Source: Companilactobacillus kedongensis
GTDB taxonomy: Bacteria > Bacillota > Bacilli > Lactobacillales > Lactobacillaceae
Assembly (NCBI RefSeq): GCF_003946625.1
Contig: NZ_RHOR01000003.1
Location: 62,001 to 126,000 of the forward strand
Direction of reading: 5' to 3'
Length of the DNA: 64,000 nt
Shown here: in pieces, positions 18,297-25,754 of the stretch
How the letters are laid out: each line of letters opens with the position of its first letter
Numbering within the stretch: the first letter of the stretch is position 1
Translations under genes and position numbers: made by a program
The notes under the pieces: model-generated
Told to the model about the DNA's origin: nothing
What the model saw: only the letters and a program-made list of their open reading frames with translations
Databases searched by the model: none

Positions 18297-19021
18297 TGGC
18301 CGAAGATTTTACTGATAAAGTGGTCCTTGTGACTGGTGCAGCATCTGGAATAGGGCTGGCTCAAGCTAAATTATTTAAAGATAATGGTGCTATCGTAATT
18401 GCGGTTGATAAGAATGATATTTCTTTGGATGTTGAAACGTTTAAAGGGGATGTCAGTCAGGCTGATTTTATTGAGAATCTGTTTACTAAGATCAAAACTA
18501 AATTTGGTCGGATCGATATTGTCTGCAATACGGCTGGTATTCTAGATGGTTATAGTCCGGTGACTGAAACTAGTTTGGATCAGTGGCAAAACATCTTGAA
18601 TGTTAATTTGACTAGCCAATTTATGGTTATCAAAAAGGCCTTACCGATGATGCTGGTACAAGGCAAAGGTGTGTTTGTTAATATGGCATCTATTGCTGGG
18701 TTGGTCGCTGATGGTGGTGGTGTTGCCTATACGGCTTCTAAACATGCGGTTATTGGAATGACTAAGCAACTCGATGTAGACTATGCAGCACGCGGTATTA
18801 GAGCCAATTGTATTGCTCCCGGAGCTATCAATACGCCAATGAATGCGGCCGATTTTGCTGGAGACGGTAAGATGGCCAACTGGGTGGCAGAACAAACTCC
18901 TGCTAAACGATGGGCGAAACCCGAAGAGGTAGCCGAATTGGCTCTTTTCTTAGCCAGTGACAGATCTGATTATATTCATGGCAGTGTGGTGCCGATCGAT
19001 GGTGGCTGGACTGCTAAGTAA
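18296..19021 (+). CDS. Short-chain dehydrogenase/reductase (SDR)
   Basis: A 241-residue classical SDR. The cofactor motif is TGAASGIG (about 14-21), NTAGIL is near 80, and the catalytic triad is S-Y-K (S near 132, YTASK near 148). The C-terminus PIDGGW is typical of FabG-like enzymes. The acidic residue after strand 2 (VDKND) suggests NAD(H) preference. Its substrate is unknown; many such genes are annotated as 3-oxoacyl-ACP reductases without proof. It is translationally coupled to the DUF2829 gene. Confidence 0.92.
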   Translation: MAEDFTDKVVLVTGAASGIGLAQAKLFKDNGAIVIAVDKNDISLDVETFKGDVSQADFIENLFTKIKTKFGRIDIVCNTAGILDGYSPVTETSLDQWQNILNVNLTSQFMVIKKALPMMLVQGKGVFVNMASIAGLVADGGGVAYTASKHAVIGMTKQLDVDYAARGIRANCIAPGAINTPMNAADFAGDGKMANWVAEQTPAKRWAKPEEVAELALFLASDRSDYIHGSVVPIDGGWTAK

Positions 19022-19048
19022 AACTAAATAAAATGTGAAAAACATTCA

Positions 19049-19110
19049 CTACGACACTTAATCTACCTTTGGTCGTAGTTATTACTAACCAAATATGGTT
19101 ACAAAGGGGA
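19049..19110 (+). promoter_or_regulatory. preQ1-II riboswitch
   Basis: The stem CTACGAC (19049-19055) pairs with GTCGTAG (19072-19078). Its loop contains CTTAATCTACCTTTG, and CCTTTG can pair with CAAAGG (19102-19107) to form a pseudoknot. A small hairpin AACC-AAATAT-GGTT lies in the junction after TTATTACT. This is the layout of the class II preQ1 riboswitch known from Lactobacillales, ending at the ribosome site of queT. Binding preQ1 would hide AAAGGGG and stop translation. Confidence 0.85.
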
Positions 19111-19116
19111 ACAATA

Positions 19117-19620
19117 ATGAAAAACTTTTCTAAGACATCAGGAATTTCGATCCAAGATATTGTAAGTACAGCGGTTGTCGCGGCGTTATATGTGGCAATG
19201 ACGGTAGTTTTTACTCCACTGAGTTTTGGAGTGGTACAGATCCGGTTTTCGGAAATGTTCAACTACTTAGTGCTGTATAACAAACGATATATTTGGGGAG
19301 TTACCCTTGGTGTCTTTTTATCTAACTTCATGTCACCAACGTGGACATTGGATGTACCGGTCGGAACAATTGCTACGCTGTTAGTGCTATTCTTTGTTTT
19401 ATGGCTTACTAAAATGACTAAGGATATGCGTCTTAAATTTATAATTACGGGAATTATTTTTGCATTTTCAATGTTTACCGTTGCTGGACAACTATATTTT
19501 GTTTTTAAAACTCCATTTTGGATCAGCTGGTTTACGATCGGGATTGGGGAACTGTTGTCTATGGCGATCGGTGGTTTGATTATTTATGCGTTGGGTAAGA
19601 GGTTCGATTTGAGTCGTTAA
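19117..19620 (+). CDS. queT: QueT-type preQ1/queuosine precursor transporter
   Basis: A 167-residue integral membrane protein of the QueT (DUF988) family, the energy-coupling-factor substrate subunit thought to import preQ1-type precursors of queuosine. Five or six helices are visible, with the typical VQIRFSEMFNYLVLYNKRYIWGV (about 42-64) and GVFLSNFMSPTW segments. A longer in-frame start at 19069 lies inside the riboswitch and is rejected; AAAGGGG fits ATG 19117. Riboswitch control and family agree. Element A3 and a terminator follow. The ECF ATPases that it would need are not in this window. Confidence 0.92.
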   Translation: MKNFSKTSGISIQDIVSTAVVAALYVAMTVVFTPLSFGVVQIRFSEMFNYLVLYNKRYIWGVTLGVFLSNFMSPTWTLDVPVGTIATLLVLFFVLWLTKMTKDMRLKFIITGIIFAFSMFTVAGQLYFVFKTPFWISWFTIGIGELLSMAIGGLIIYALGKRFDLSR

Positions 19621-19626
19621 AGGGTT

Positions 19627-19798
19627 GCCGCCTACGGTCACGAGGGATGATGCCTGCTGTGCGAACTACGTGAGCCTCGGTCTCACGTATCGATCTTTAG
19701 CTTTGCTGCGCAAATCTCAGAATCGTCGATGCTGTAAGGACGGCCTTGCCGTACTAACAGCCTTTGCACTGCTGGCATCTTCCCTCGTGACCTCCGGC
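19627..19798 (+). repeat. Family A 3'-end element, copy A3 (forward)
   Basis: Begins 7 bases after the queT stop. The closing stem GGTCACGAGGGA.GATGCC pairs with GGCATCTTCCCTCGTGACC (one mismatch). Inner hairpins are ACGTGAG/CTCACGT with loop CCTCGG, the core, and AGGACGGC/GCCGTACT framed by CTGT/ACAG. Terminator at 19811. Confidence 0.9.
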
Positions 19799-19810
19799 TC
19801 GATATCGTTA

Positions 19811-19839
19811 TAGCTATATCTCTTTTTGGGGATATGGCT
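19811..19839 (+). terminator. Rho-independent terminator of queT
   Basis: AGCTATATC / GATATGGCT hairpin followed by T7, just after element A3. Confidence 0.7.
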
Positions 19840-19858
19840 TTTTTTATGCAATAAAAAG

Positions 19859-19884
19859 GCCTCTCATCTTATTTGATGAAAGGC
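19859..19884 (-). terminator. Rho-independent terminator of the TVP38 gene
   Basis: On the minus strand GCCTTTCATC / GATGAGAGGC followed by CTTTTTAT. It starts one base after the TVP38-family stop codon. Confidence 0.85.
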
Positions 19885-20577
19885 TTATTCAGCGTTTTCT
19901 TGAAGTTTAGATTTAATGATTCTTTGATCTCGGCGAATGATTTCATATAGGCTAAATAGTAATACGATCAGAATTAAGGTAGTGATAACTGTTTTTGTAT
20001 TTCCTAATAGTAGAGCATTACCACCAAAGGCGTATAGAAATGAGACTGGGATTGATCCGATGAAAATGCACAGAGCTTTATTACGTAGTGACATGTGCAT
20101 TTCTATGGCGGCGTAATTTACTAATAGGGTTGGCAACATGGGAACTGCATATCCAATACTTAGGCCCAGTCTTGGATGATTCATGTTTTTCAAATGGTCA
20201 GCTATTGGACGAAATTTGCTGGGTTTTACTTTGTGGGGAAACTTGCCGAGAATATAGACAGCTAATAAATTTCCCAAGAAAATACCAATAATGTTGATAA
20301 ATACTCCGGTCCAATTACCGAAACAAACACCTGTCAGTACGGCTACTGCCGCGATTGGCATTCCGGGAATGGCTGAACCAATAGCTATTACGGCTATAAA
20401 TAAAATCACATTATGTTTACCTTGGTGCCTCAATAAATTGATCAGGGTTTGACGGTCGAAGGCATAAGCGGCAAATCTCTCAATGACTTCACGATAGCTG
20501 TTCCAGATGGCAAAACATAGTCCAATCAATATTAAAATGCCTAATGTAGTCAAAGTTACTTTATGCCAAAGTTTCAT
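19885..20577 (-). CDS. TVP38/TMEM64-family membrane protein (VTT domain)
   Basis: A 230-residue membrane protein with about five helices and the SNARE-associated/DedA-like (VTT) core: GSAIPGMPIAAVAVLTGVCFGNWTGVFINIIG near 68-100, then LGLSIGYAVPMLPTLLVNYAAI near 138. Relatives are lipid scramblases or flippases or have unknown envelope roles. The start has GGGGGATC. A single-gene unit whose promoter lies between it and the small RNA terminator at 20674. The specific role cannot be told. Confidence 0.85.
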   Translation of the reverse strand: MKLWHKVTLTTLGILILIGLCFAIWNSYREVIERFAAYAFDRQTLINLLRHQGKHNVILFIAVIAIGSAIPGMPIAAVAVLTGVCFGNWTGVFINIIGIFLGNLLAVYILGKFPHKVKPSKFRPIADHLKNMNHPRLGLSIGYAVPMLPTLLVNYAAIEMHMSLRNKALCIFIGSIPVSFLYAFGGNALLLGNTKTVITTLILIVLLFSLYEIIRRDQRIIKSKLQENAE

Positions 20578-20673
20578 TAACGATCCCCCAAGATTTTTGT
20601 GTCTAATTTCAACTTAGCATAGTCGCTTGTGAAAGTAACTAAAAATATTATCAATGCTAATTTCTATAGAACT

Positions 20674-20866
20674 AAAAAAACACCACATATGTGGTGTTTT
20701 GAGGATTAAAGGTTCATCGGGAAATGGACTTTAATCTATTAGTATTGGTATGGCCAGCAAGGTTAAAAACAAAGTTCCAAAATAGGAGTGAATCTGTACC
20801 AAAAGGACTAAGTATTTTTATCCATACCAACATGACAAATATAGCATTGTACTTTTTTTATGACAA
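20674..20866 (-). ncRNA. Candidate small RNA with own promoter and terminator
   Basis: On the minus strand, TTGTCA (20866-20861) and TATATT (20843-20838) are 17 bp apart, predicting a start at about 20831. The RNA would open with TTGGTATGG (20830-20822), which pairs with CCATACCAA (20753-20745). Then comes the hairpin GATTAAAG/CTTTAATC (20735-20704), and it ends with the terminator ACACCACATATGTGGTGT plus T7 at 20674. The length is about 158 nt with no convincing reading frame. It lies downstream of the LTA-synthase-like gene and could also be its 3' UTR. I do not recognise an Rfam family; it does not look like 6S, SRP or tmRNA. Confidence 0.6.
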
Positions 20867-20884
20867 ATAATTAGTTTTAAAATT

Positions 20885-23827
20885 TTATTTTGGTGTCTGC
20901 ATTAGACCATTCTTTAAGGAGTATTGCTTACCGGCCGTAATGTCGTATTGGATCAATTGATAATCGTGCATGATCTCTTTTTGATGTTTATTTAAGTTGG
21001 TAACCAATTTACCATTGTTATCGACATATTCTGAACTTGAGTTAACAGTATTATTTTTAGCAGAGTTGAATGAATCTAAAGTCATCGCTGGAAGGTCAGT
21101 ATAAACCTTAGTCTGCAAGGCATAATATGGAGAAACCTTCATATTCATTTTATAAAGTGCCATTGCCGCAAAGTTGTTTGGACTGACAATTTTTGTCTTA
21201 GGTAAACTAGAATTTTGCTGACGACTGTATTTATTACTATAAACAAAGTAATCAGTTTCGTGCAATTGTAAACCGTACTTCTGCATTGAATCACCGTTAT
21301 ATAGACCTGGCAAGTGATCACCATACCAGATAAAGGTTACTGGTCGGTCCATCTTATCGATTTCTTCAATGAATTGTTTCAAAGCAACATCAGTATAGTG
21401 AATTCCTTGTGTATAGTTCTCGATCTGTTGTTTATGACTGTTATTTGTATAAGCAGTGCCACTGACAGAATAGTCATTATTCTTATAGTAATCGTCAAAA
21501 GGCATGTGGTTTTGCATAGTTACCAAGTTGATGAACTGTCCACCTTGGTGATCCTGCATGACTTTCAATGTTTGCTTATAAGCTGATTCATCTGAGATGT
21601 ATGGACTCTTTTCGATTTTATCAGTATAAGTTAATTTATCGCCATCGACCAGATGATAAAATTTGTTGAAACCGAATTTCTTATAAACTTGTTTACGACT
21701 GTATAGGTTAGCAGAGAAGGGATGAATACCTGTCTTGTAATCGAATAAGTCAGTAAAAGCAGGGGCTACTTTTTGATAAGGAACTAATTGAGAATAAGGC
21801 GTCGGTAAAGTTGGCGAGAAGTTATTGATGGCAAGTCCAGTCAGAGTTTGATATTCAATATTGGCTGTACCACCACCGTAACCACTTGTCAGCATTTCAC
21901 CAGCAGGAGTGCGCTGTTTCATCTGACGAATAAAGGGAATTGGATTACCATGTAGCGTCAAATTAGGCACACGTGCTGGATCAGAGAAACTCTCACTAAG
22001 ATTAAAGATGACAGTTTGTTTACTCATATCACTGTTATTACGTGTTTTGTTGATATTATTAGCGACATTTTGGTATTTCTTAGAAAGTTGTGCCATCTTC
22101 TCTTTAGAATATCCATCAGGCTTTTGCATGATAGTAACATCTAAATTGTTAGCAAATTGCAACAGAGTACCATTTAACTTAGCACCACGTAATTGGGCGT
22201 AGAAATATGGTTTATCCTCGATATCTTCTAGTAGTAATGCAATAGGAGTTTTGGGATGATTGGCGGTAAAAAAGCTACCCAATGAAAGTAAAGCCAGTAC
22301 TAGGATAAGACCGCGCATCCTGAATCCAAGATGAATCTTATTTTTATCTTTATGCTGAATAATGACTGCCAAAATTGCCAGTATAATTATTCCGATGATT
22401 GCACCGATAATTAATTTAGGAGAAACCATGTTTAATAATTCAGATATGGAAGTGACCATCGACATATCTGATGGCAAAATTGGTTCAGCTCTGAAGTCGA
22501 TTTTGATAAATGTGGTGATCAACCAGATAGTATAGGCCGTCATTGTGATGATCAGTGAATACCAGTAACGATTTAAAATTGACCAGAAAATACCAAAAAT
22601 TGCTATTAGAATGATGACATTGATGAAGATGATCGGTTCACGATGAATAATGATCCATTGGGTCATATTGATATCCCAATTCCACAATTTACTCATCGAT
22701 ATAACGGTCGTCAGCCATGATAAACCGAGTAATAACCAGAAGTGCCAGGCTGTAGCAATACGTTTTAAGTATTTATTGGCATGTGTTAAATCAAAACTGA
22801 AATTTTTAAATGGTTTAAAGCCATTATTAAAAATAATTAGTTTGGCATAGATAAATTGAACCAATAAGACTATTACAGCCGCTAAAATAATAATTGCAAG
22901 TAGTCCTAAGAAAGCAGGGACCTTACTAATAAAGTCTTGCATCCAAGAGAAACTAAAGATCATTAGCTTAGGATTGTTGGCTAAAATCAAAACTAAACCA
23001 AAAGTGAAAAGATTAGAAACCTTTAAGTAGACGGTTTGCTTTAATATCTTGTTTAAAATAATTAAACTTAAAACCGCTGTGATCAAGAACAAAGGCTGAC
23101 TGCTGATAATACTTCCCAAGTAGTGTGAGGTTAGAGTCATACCGTGATGAGGATCATAATTTACCTTATTAGTAGTTAACCAAGACGAGATAAATGAACC
23201 GATCAAAGAAAGTAACCAAAATAATGATAATTTTAACTTAGAAAAATTTGACCAGTCTTCGTTTCTGATCCAATAACCTATAACGAATAAGTAAAGATAC
23301 CAGATAAGATTTTGACCATGACTGAATCCCATAATATCTTGGCCAAGTATCATGTTGGCAGCTATGAAAATAATAAAAATAATTATTAAAATCCGTCTGA
23401 TTTTTTGAATCGAATGCTTTTGAATGATACCTATTATAAAAGGACCAATCAAAAGAATACCGATATAAGATAAGAAAATACCAGTACTGCTGCGGAGTAA
23501 ATACATTTCCGGACGTGAAAGTATCTGATTACTAAAAATCGGAGTAGTCAGCTGAATCAAAAGATCCAGGATCAAAAGAAACAGAATACTTCGATTTGGA
23601 ACTTTGGAGCTCTTCTTGTAATCCATACCGATCAGTATTGGAATGAACAGAGTGGCTATTACCGTAACGGTCTTAAATAACCAAACGCCCCAAAAGCCAG
23701 TGTTCATATAGGTTTGATCACTTAGAAGATGGAACGATGTTACAAATACTCCACTTAGTATAACGATGGATAAAACTGAAAAAACTTTTGACCAGGTTAA
23801 ACTGGTCTTTTGCCTCAAAGAACTCAT
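20885..23827 (-). CDS. Large LTA-synthase-like membrane protein (alkaline phosphatase/sulfatase superfamily)
   Basis: A 980-residue protein, far longer than LtaS (about 650). The first roughly 590 residues hold about 14 or more membrane helices in two blocks, divided by a hydrophilic stretch. The extracellular C-terminal domain is sulfatase-like: a metal-binding Glu in LSESFSDP near 610, the candidate nucleophile Thr in GYGGGTANIEYQ near 649, and a metal site WYGDHLPGLY near 834. It probably transfers glycerol-phosphate or phosphoethanolamine units to an envelope glycan or lipid. A GTG at 23866 is in frame, but ATG 23827 after GGGGGATG is preferred, although the spacing is long. An attenuator-like hairpin lies directly upstream. 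A canonical LtaS is not in the window. Confidence 0.8.
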   Translation of the reverse strand: MSSLRQKTSLTWSKVFSVLSIVILSGVFVTSFHLLSDQTYMNTGFWGVWLFKTVTVIATLFIPILIGMDYKKSSKVPNRSILFLLILDLLIQLTTPIFSNQILSRPEMYLLRSSTGIFLSYIGILLIGPFIIGIIQKHSIQKIRRILIIIFIIFIAANMILGQDIMGFSHGQNLIWYLYLFVIGYWIRNEDWSNFSKLKLSLFWLLSLIGSFISSWLTTNKVNYDPHHGMTLTSHYLGSIISSQPLFLITAVLSLIILNKILKQTVYLKVSNLFTFGLVLILANNPKLMIFSFSWMQDFISKVPAFLGLLAIIILAAVIVLLVQFIYAKLIIFNNGFKPFKNFSFDLTHANKYLKRIATAWHFWLLLGLSWLTTVISMSKLWNWDINMTQWIIIHREPIIFINVIILIAIFGIFWSILNRYWYSLIITMTAYTIWLITTFIKIDFRAEPILPSDMSMVTSISELLNMVSPKLIIGAIIGIIILAILAVIIQHKDKNKIHLGFRMRGLILVLALLSLGSFFTANHPKTPIALLLEDIEDKPYFYAQLRGAKLNGTLLQFANNLDVTIMQKPDGYSKEKMAQLSKKYQNVANNINKTRNNSDMSKQTVIFNLSESFSDPARVPNLTLHGNPIPFIRQMKQRTPAGEMLTSGYGGGTANIEYQTLTGLAINNFSPTLPTPYSQLVPYQKVAPAFTDLFDYKTGIHPFSANLYSRKQVYKKFGFNKFYHLVDGDKLTYTDKIEKSPYISDESAYKQTLKVMQDHQGGQFINLVTMQNHMPFDDYYKNNDYSVSGTAYTNNSHKQQIENYTQGIHYTDVALKQFIEEIDKMDRPVTFIWYGDHLPGLYNGDSMQKYGLQLHETDYFVYSNKYSRQQNSSLPKTKIVSPNNFAAMALYKMNMKVSPYYALQTKVYTDLPAMTLDSFNSAKNNTVNSSSEYVDNNGKLVTNLNKHQKEIMHDYQLIQYDITAGKQYSLKNGLMQTPK

Positions 23828-23856
23828 ATTAAAAAAAACATCCCCCAATAATAAAA

Positions 23857-23893
23857 ATTCCAGCACTAATAACTTTGCATTCTAGTGTTGGAA
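23857..23893 (-). promoter_or_regulatory. Leader hairpin before the LTA-synthase-like gene
   Basis: On the minus strand ATTCCAACACTA pairs with TAGTGCTGGAAT and is followed by TTTTATTATT, then GGGGG and the start codon. It has terminator form but sits in the 5' leader. It may be an attenuator, or the terminator of an unseen upstream transcript. Confidence 0.5.
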
Positions 23894-24027
23894 TTGGTTA
23901 TTTATTAATTATCGATTTATATCATGTAAGTATATTACTATTGTAATAATTATCAAACCGCAAATCAAAAGTATTTTGTTTTATGAACAAATGGTCTACA
24001 AACGGGGGATTAGTGGGTAGTAATTCC

Positions 24028-24199
24028 GTCTGCGGTAGTGAGGCTGCCGGCCTGCTGTGCGATCGACATGAGCCTTGGTCTCATGTCTCGATTTTGAGCT
24101 TTGCTTGCGCAAATCTCGAAATCGTCGATTCCGTAACGCCGGTAGACCACCGTCATAACGGAATTCTCACTGCTGGCTGGCAACCTCACTGCCGCAGGC
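24028..24199 (+). repeat. Family A element, copy A4 (forward), without an upstream gene
   Basis: The closing stem TGCGGTAGTGAGG pairs with CCTCACTGCCGCA. Hairpins are GACATGAG/CTCATGTC (loop CCTTGG), the core CGATTTTGAG/CTCGAAATCG, and an arm framed by CCGT/ACGG. The nearest gene on the left (LTA-synthase-like) points away. So this is the only copy not placed behind a stop codon in its own orientation. The 130 bases before it contain no supported gene. Confidence 0.88.
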
Positions 24200-24245
24200 T
24201 AGTTTGGTATTTAGTACATTTAGTAGTGTAAATTCAAGAGAAAAA

Positions 24246-24293
24246 AATACTTCCTAGATATACGTTTTTAAACAGTATACTCTAAGAAGTATT
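24246..24293. terminator. Bidirectional terminator hairpin
   Basis: AATACTTC.TAGA / TCTA.GAAGTATT long hairpin flanked by A7 and TTTTC, between elements A4 and A5. Confidence 0.75.
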
Positions 24294-24313
24294 TTCAATT
24301 TTATATATATTTA

Positions 24314-24468
24314 GCCGGAGAGAATGAGTAATGGAACCAGTTGTGCAAGTGGAGTTTTACTCCACCGACGATTCTGAGATTTGCGCAAGCAAAGCTCAAA
24401 ATCGAGACACAAGACCCAGACTTGCGTTGGTCGCATAACAGGTGGAATTACTCATTTTCGTAGGCGGC
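24314..24468 (-). repeat. Family A element, copy A5 (reverse)
   Basis: Starts 14 bases after the stop of the YraQ-type permease gene, in its orientation. It is subtype 2: outer stem AATGAGTAAT / ATTACTCATT, inner arm AGTGGAGT/ACTCCACC, the core CGATTTTGAG/CTCAGAATCG, and an imperfect variable hairpin ACACAAG/CTTGCGT. Confidence 0.88.
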
Positions 24469-24482
24469 CCAGGAATGTATGA

Positions 24483-25541
24483 CTATAAAATAAATGCACC
24501 AACTAATCCGGCAACTAAACCGAAAGCAAAGACACTGGCAGCTGTGATTCCTAAACTCTTCCAACTAAGAACAGGTTTTAGTAGTGCCAATGAAACGATA
24601 CTTACAGCTGGTAAGGTCATAAGGAGTGCTGCTGTAGGACCAGCAGTTAGACCTAATGCCATTAGAGCTTGAATAATTGGAATTTCTCCAGCGGTTGGGA
24701 TAACGAAGATTGTTCCAACAAGTGCAAACAGGATAACGGCACCAACACCACCGCTAAGTCCGCCTTGAATTGCTGGGAACAAAACGCCTTCAAAAGTACC
24801 TAAGATAAAGACAATAACAACGTAAGCAGGAATACTGTCAATTACTAATATGTAAAAGGCCTTCCACCAACGTTTTAGTAAACCTTCGGTATTTTCTTCA
24901 ACAGGGTCAAAATCGACACCTTCTGGAACCTCAACTTGTTTCTTTGTACTTAAACGTCCTACTAAAGTAGCGATGCAAAGTACCATTAGGATACCAAAGA
25001 CAATTCTAAAGAATGTGAATTTCCATCCTAATACCAGTCCCATAAAGATCAAAGTGGCTGGATTTAGTAGTGGGTTCGCTAAGAAAAAGGCCATGATACT
25101 GTTTACTGAAGCCTTTGATTTAGCTAATCCAACTGTAACTGGTGCAGAACAGCAAGTACACATCATAGTTGGAACACCCATCAATGTACCAATTAGTGTA
25201 TTTCTGAACTTTGTACCTCCCAGATAACGACGGATCCAACGTACAGGTAATAAAACTTGTACTAATGAACCAACAATAAGTGCAACAACTAATGCTTTCC
25301 AAACAGATAAGAAGTAAGCTATCGTGAATGAAAATCCAGTTTTAAGCGATACGCCCCCAGTGGCAGTACCGACTCCTGCGATGATAGAATCACCTACTGA
25401 ATGTGTTGAAGCAGCGGCGATTGCCTTTTGATAGTAAGGCCACCACTTTACGTAGGAGATTCCGGCAACTAAGATAACAAAGAATAAAATGGCAAAAAAT
25501 ACTTGCTGTTTATTCCGATTATGCGAAATCTGTGTGTCCAT
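24483..25541 (-). CDS. YraQ/ArsP-type permease (DUF318)
   Basis: A 352-residue membrane protein with about eight to ten helices. It belongs to the predicted permease family that includes the methylarsenite exporter ArsP. The family hallmark is the cysteine motif MMCTCCSAPV near residue 118, followed by ANPLLNPATL near 148; a second repeat (IPTAGEIPIIQALMALG) lies near 285. A cytoplasmic acidic loop spans about 200-225. ATG 25541 has GGAAAGAA upstream. No ars operon is attached; arsC lies 21 kb away. The substrate is unknown; a thiol-metalloid role is only a possibility. Element A5 follows it. Confidence 0.88.
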   Translation of the reverse strand: MDTQISHNRNKQQVFFAILFFVILVAGISYVKWWPYYQKAIAAASTHSVGDSIIAGVGTATGGVSLKTGFSFTIAYFLSVWKALVVALIVGSLVQVLLPVRWIRRYLGGTKFRNTLIGTLMGVPTMMCTCCSAPVTVGLAKSKASVNSIMAFFLANPLLNPATLIFMGLVLGWKFTFFRIVFGILMVLCIATLVGRLSTKKQVEVPEGVDFDPVEENTEGLLKRWWKAFYILVIDSIPAYVVIVFILGTFEGVLFPAIQGGLSGGVGAVILFALVGTIFVIPTAGEIPIIQALMALGLTAGPTAALLMTLPAVSIVSLALLKPVLSWKSLGITAASVFAFGLVAGLVGAFIL

Positions 25542-25754
25542 ATTTCTTTCCTTCTTCCCTCAAAGAATGTTTATGTAAATGTATGCCCTTGCATACAATG
25601 GTTATTATAAACTAAATTATTACGTGATTCCGAAAAAACGTGTACTTTTTCACAAATTTAGGGAATTAGCCAATATTTTAGAAATACTCTTTGACTTGGA
25701 GTGGGCTCGAAGGTGTTTAATAAATGTAACGATAAACTAGAAGGAGGCTGTTCA

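Noticed and set aside
20674-20831. 6S, SRP or tmRNA identity for the small RNA candidate
   Set aside because: No long closing stem joining 5' and 3' ends, no GGAA tetraloop domain of SRP RNA and no tRNA-like ends are visible.
23983-24231. 82-residue open frame on the plus strand
   Set aside because: It runs through family A element A4 and exists only because the element lacks stops in that frame; no ribosome site.
24028-24468. CRISPR-like repetition of a common word in several gaps
   Set aside because: The copies are kilobases apart, not spaced by spacers, and there are no cas genes; this is a dispersed structured repeat.
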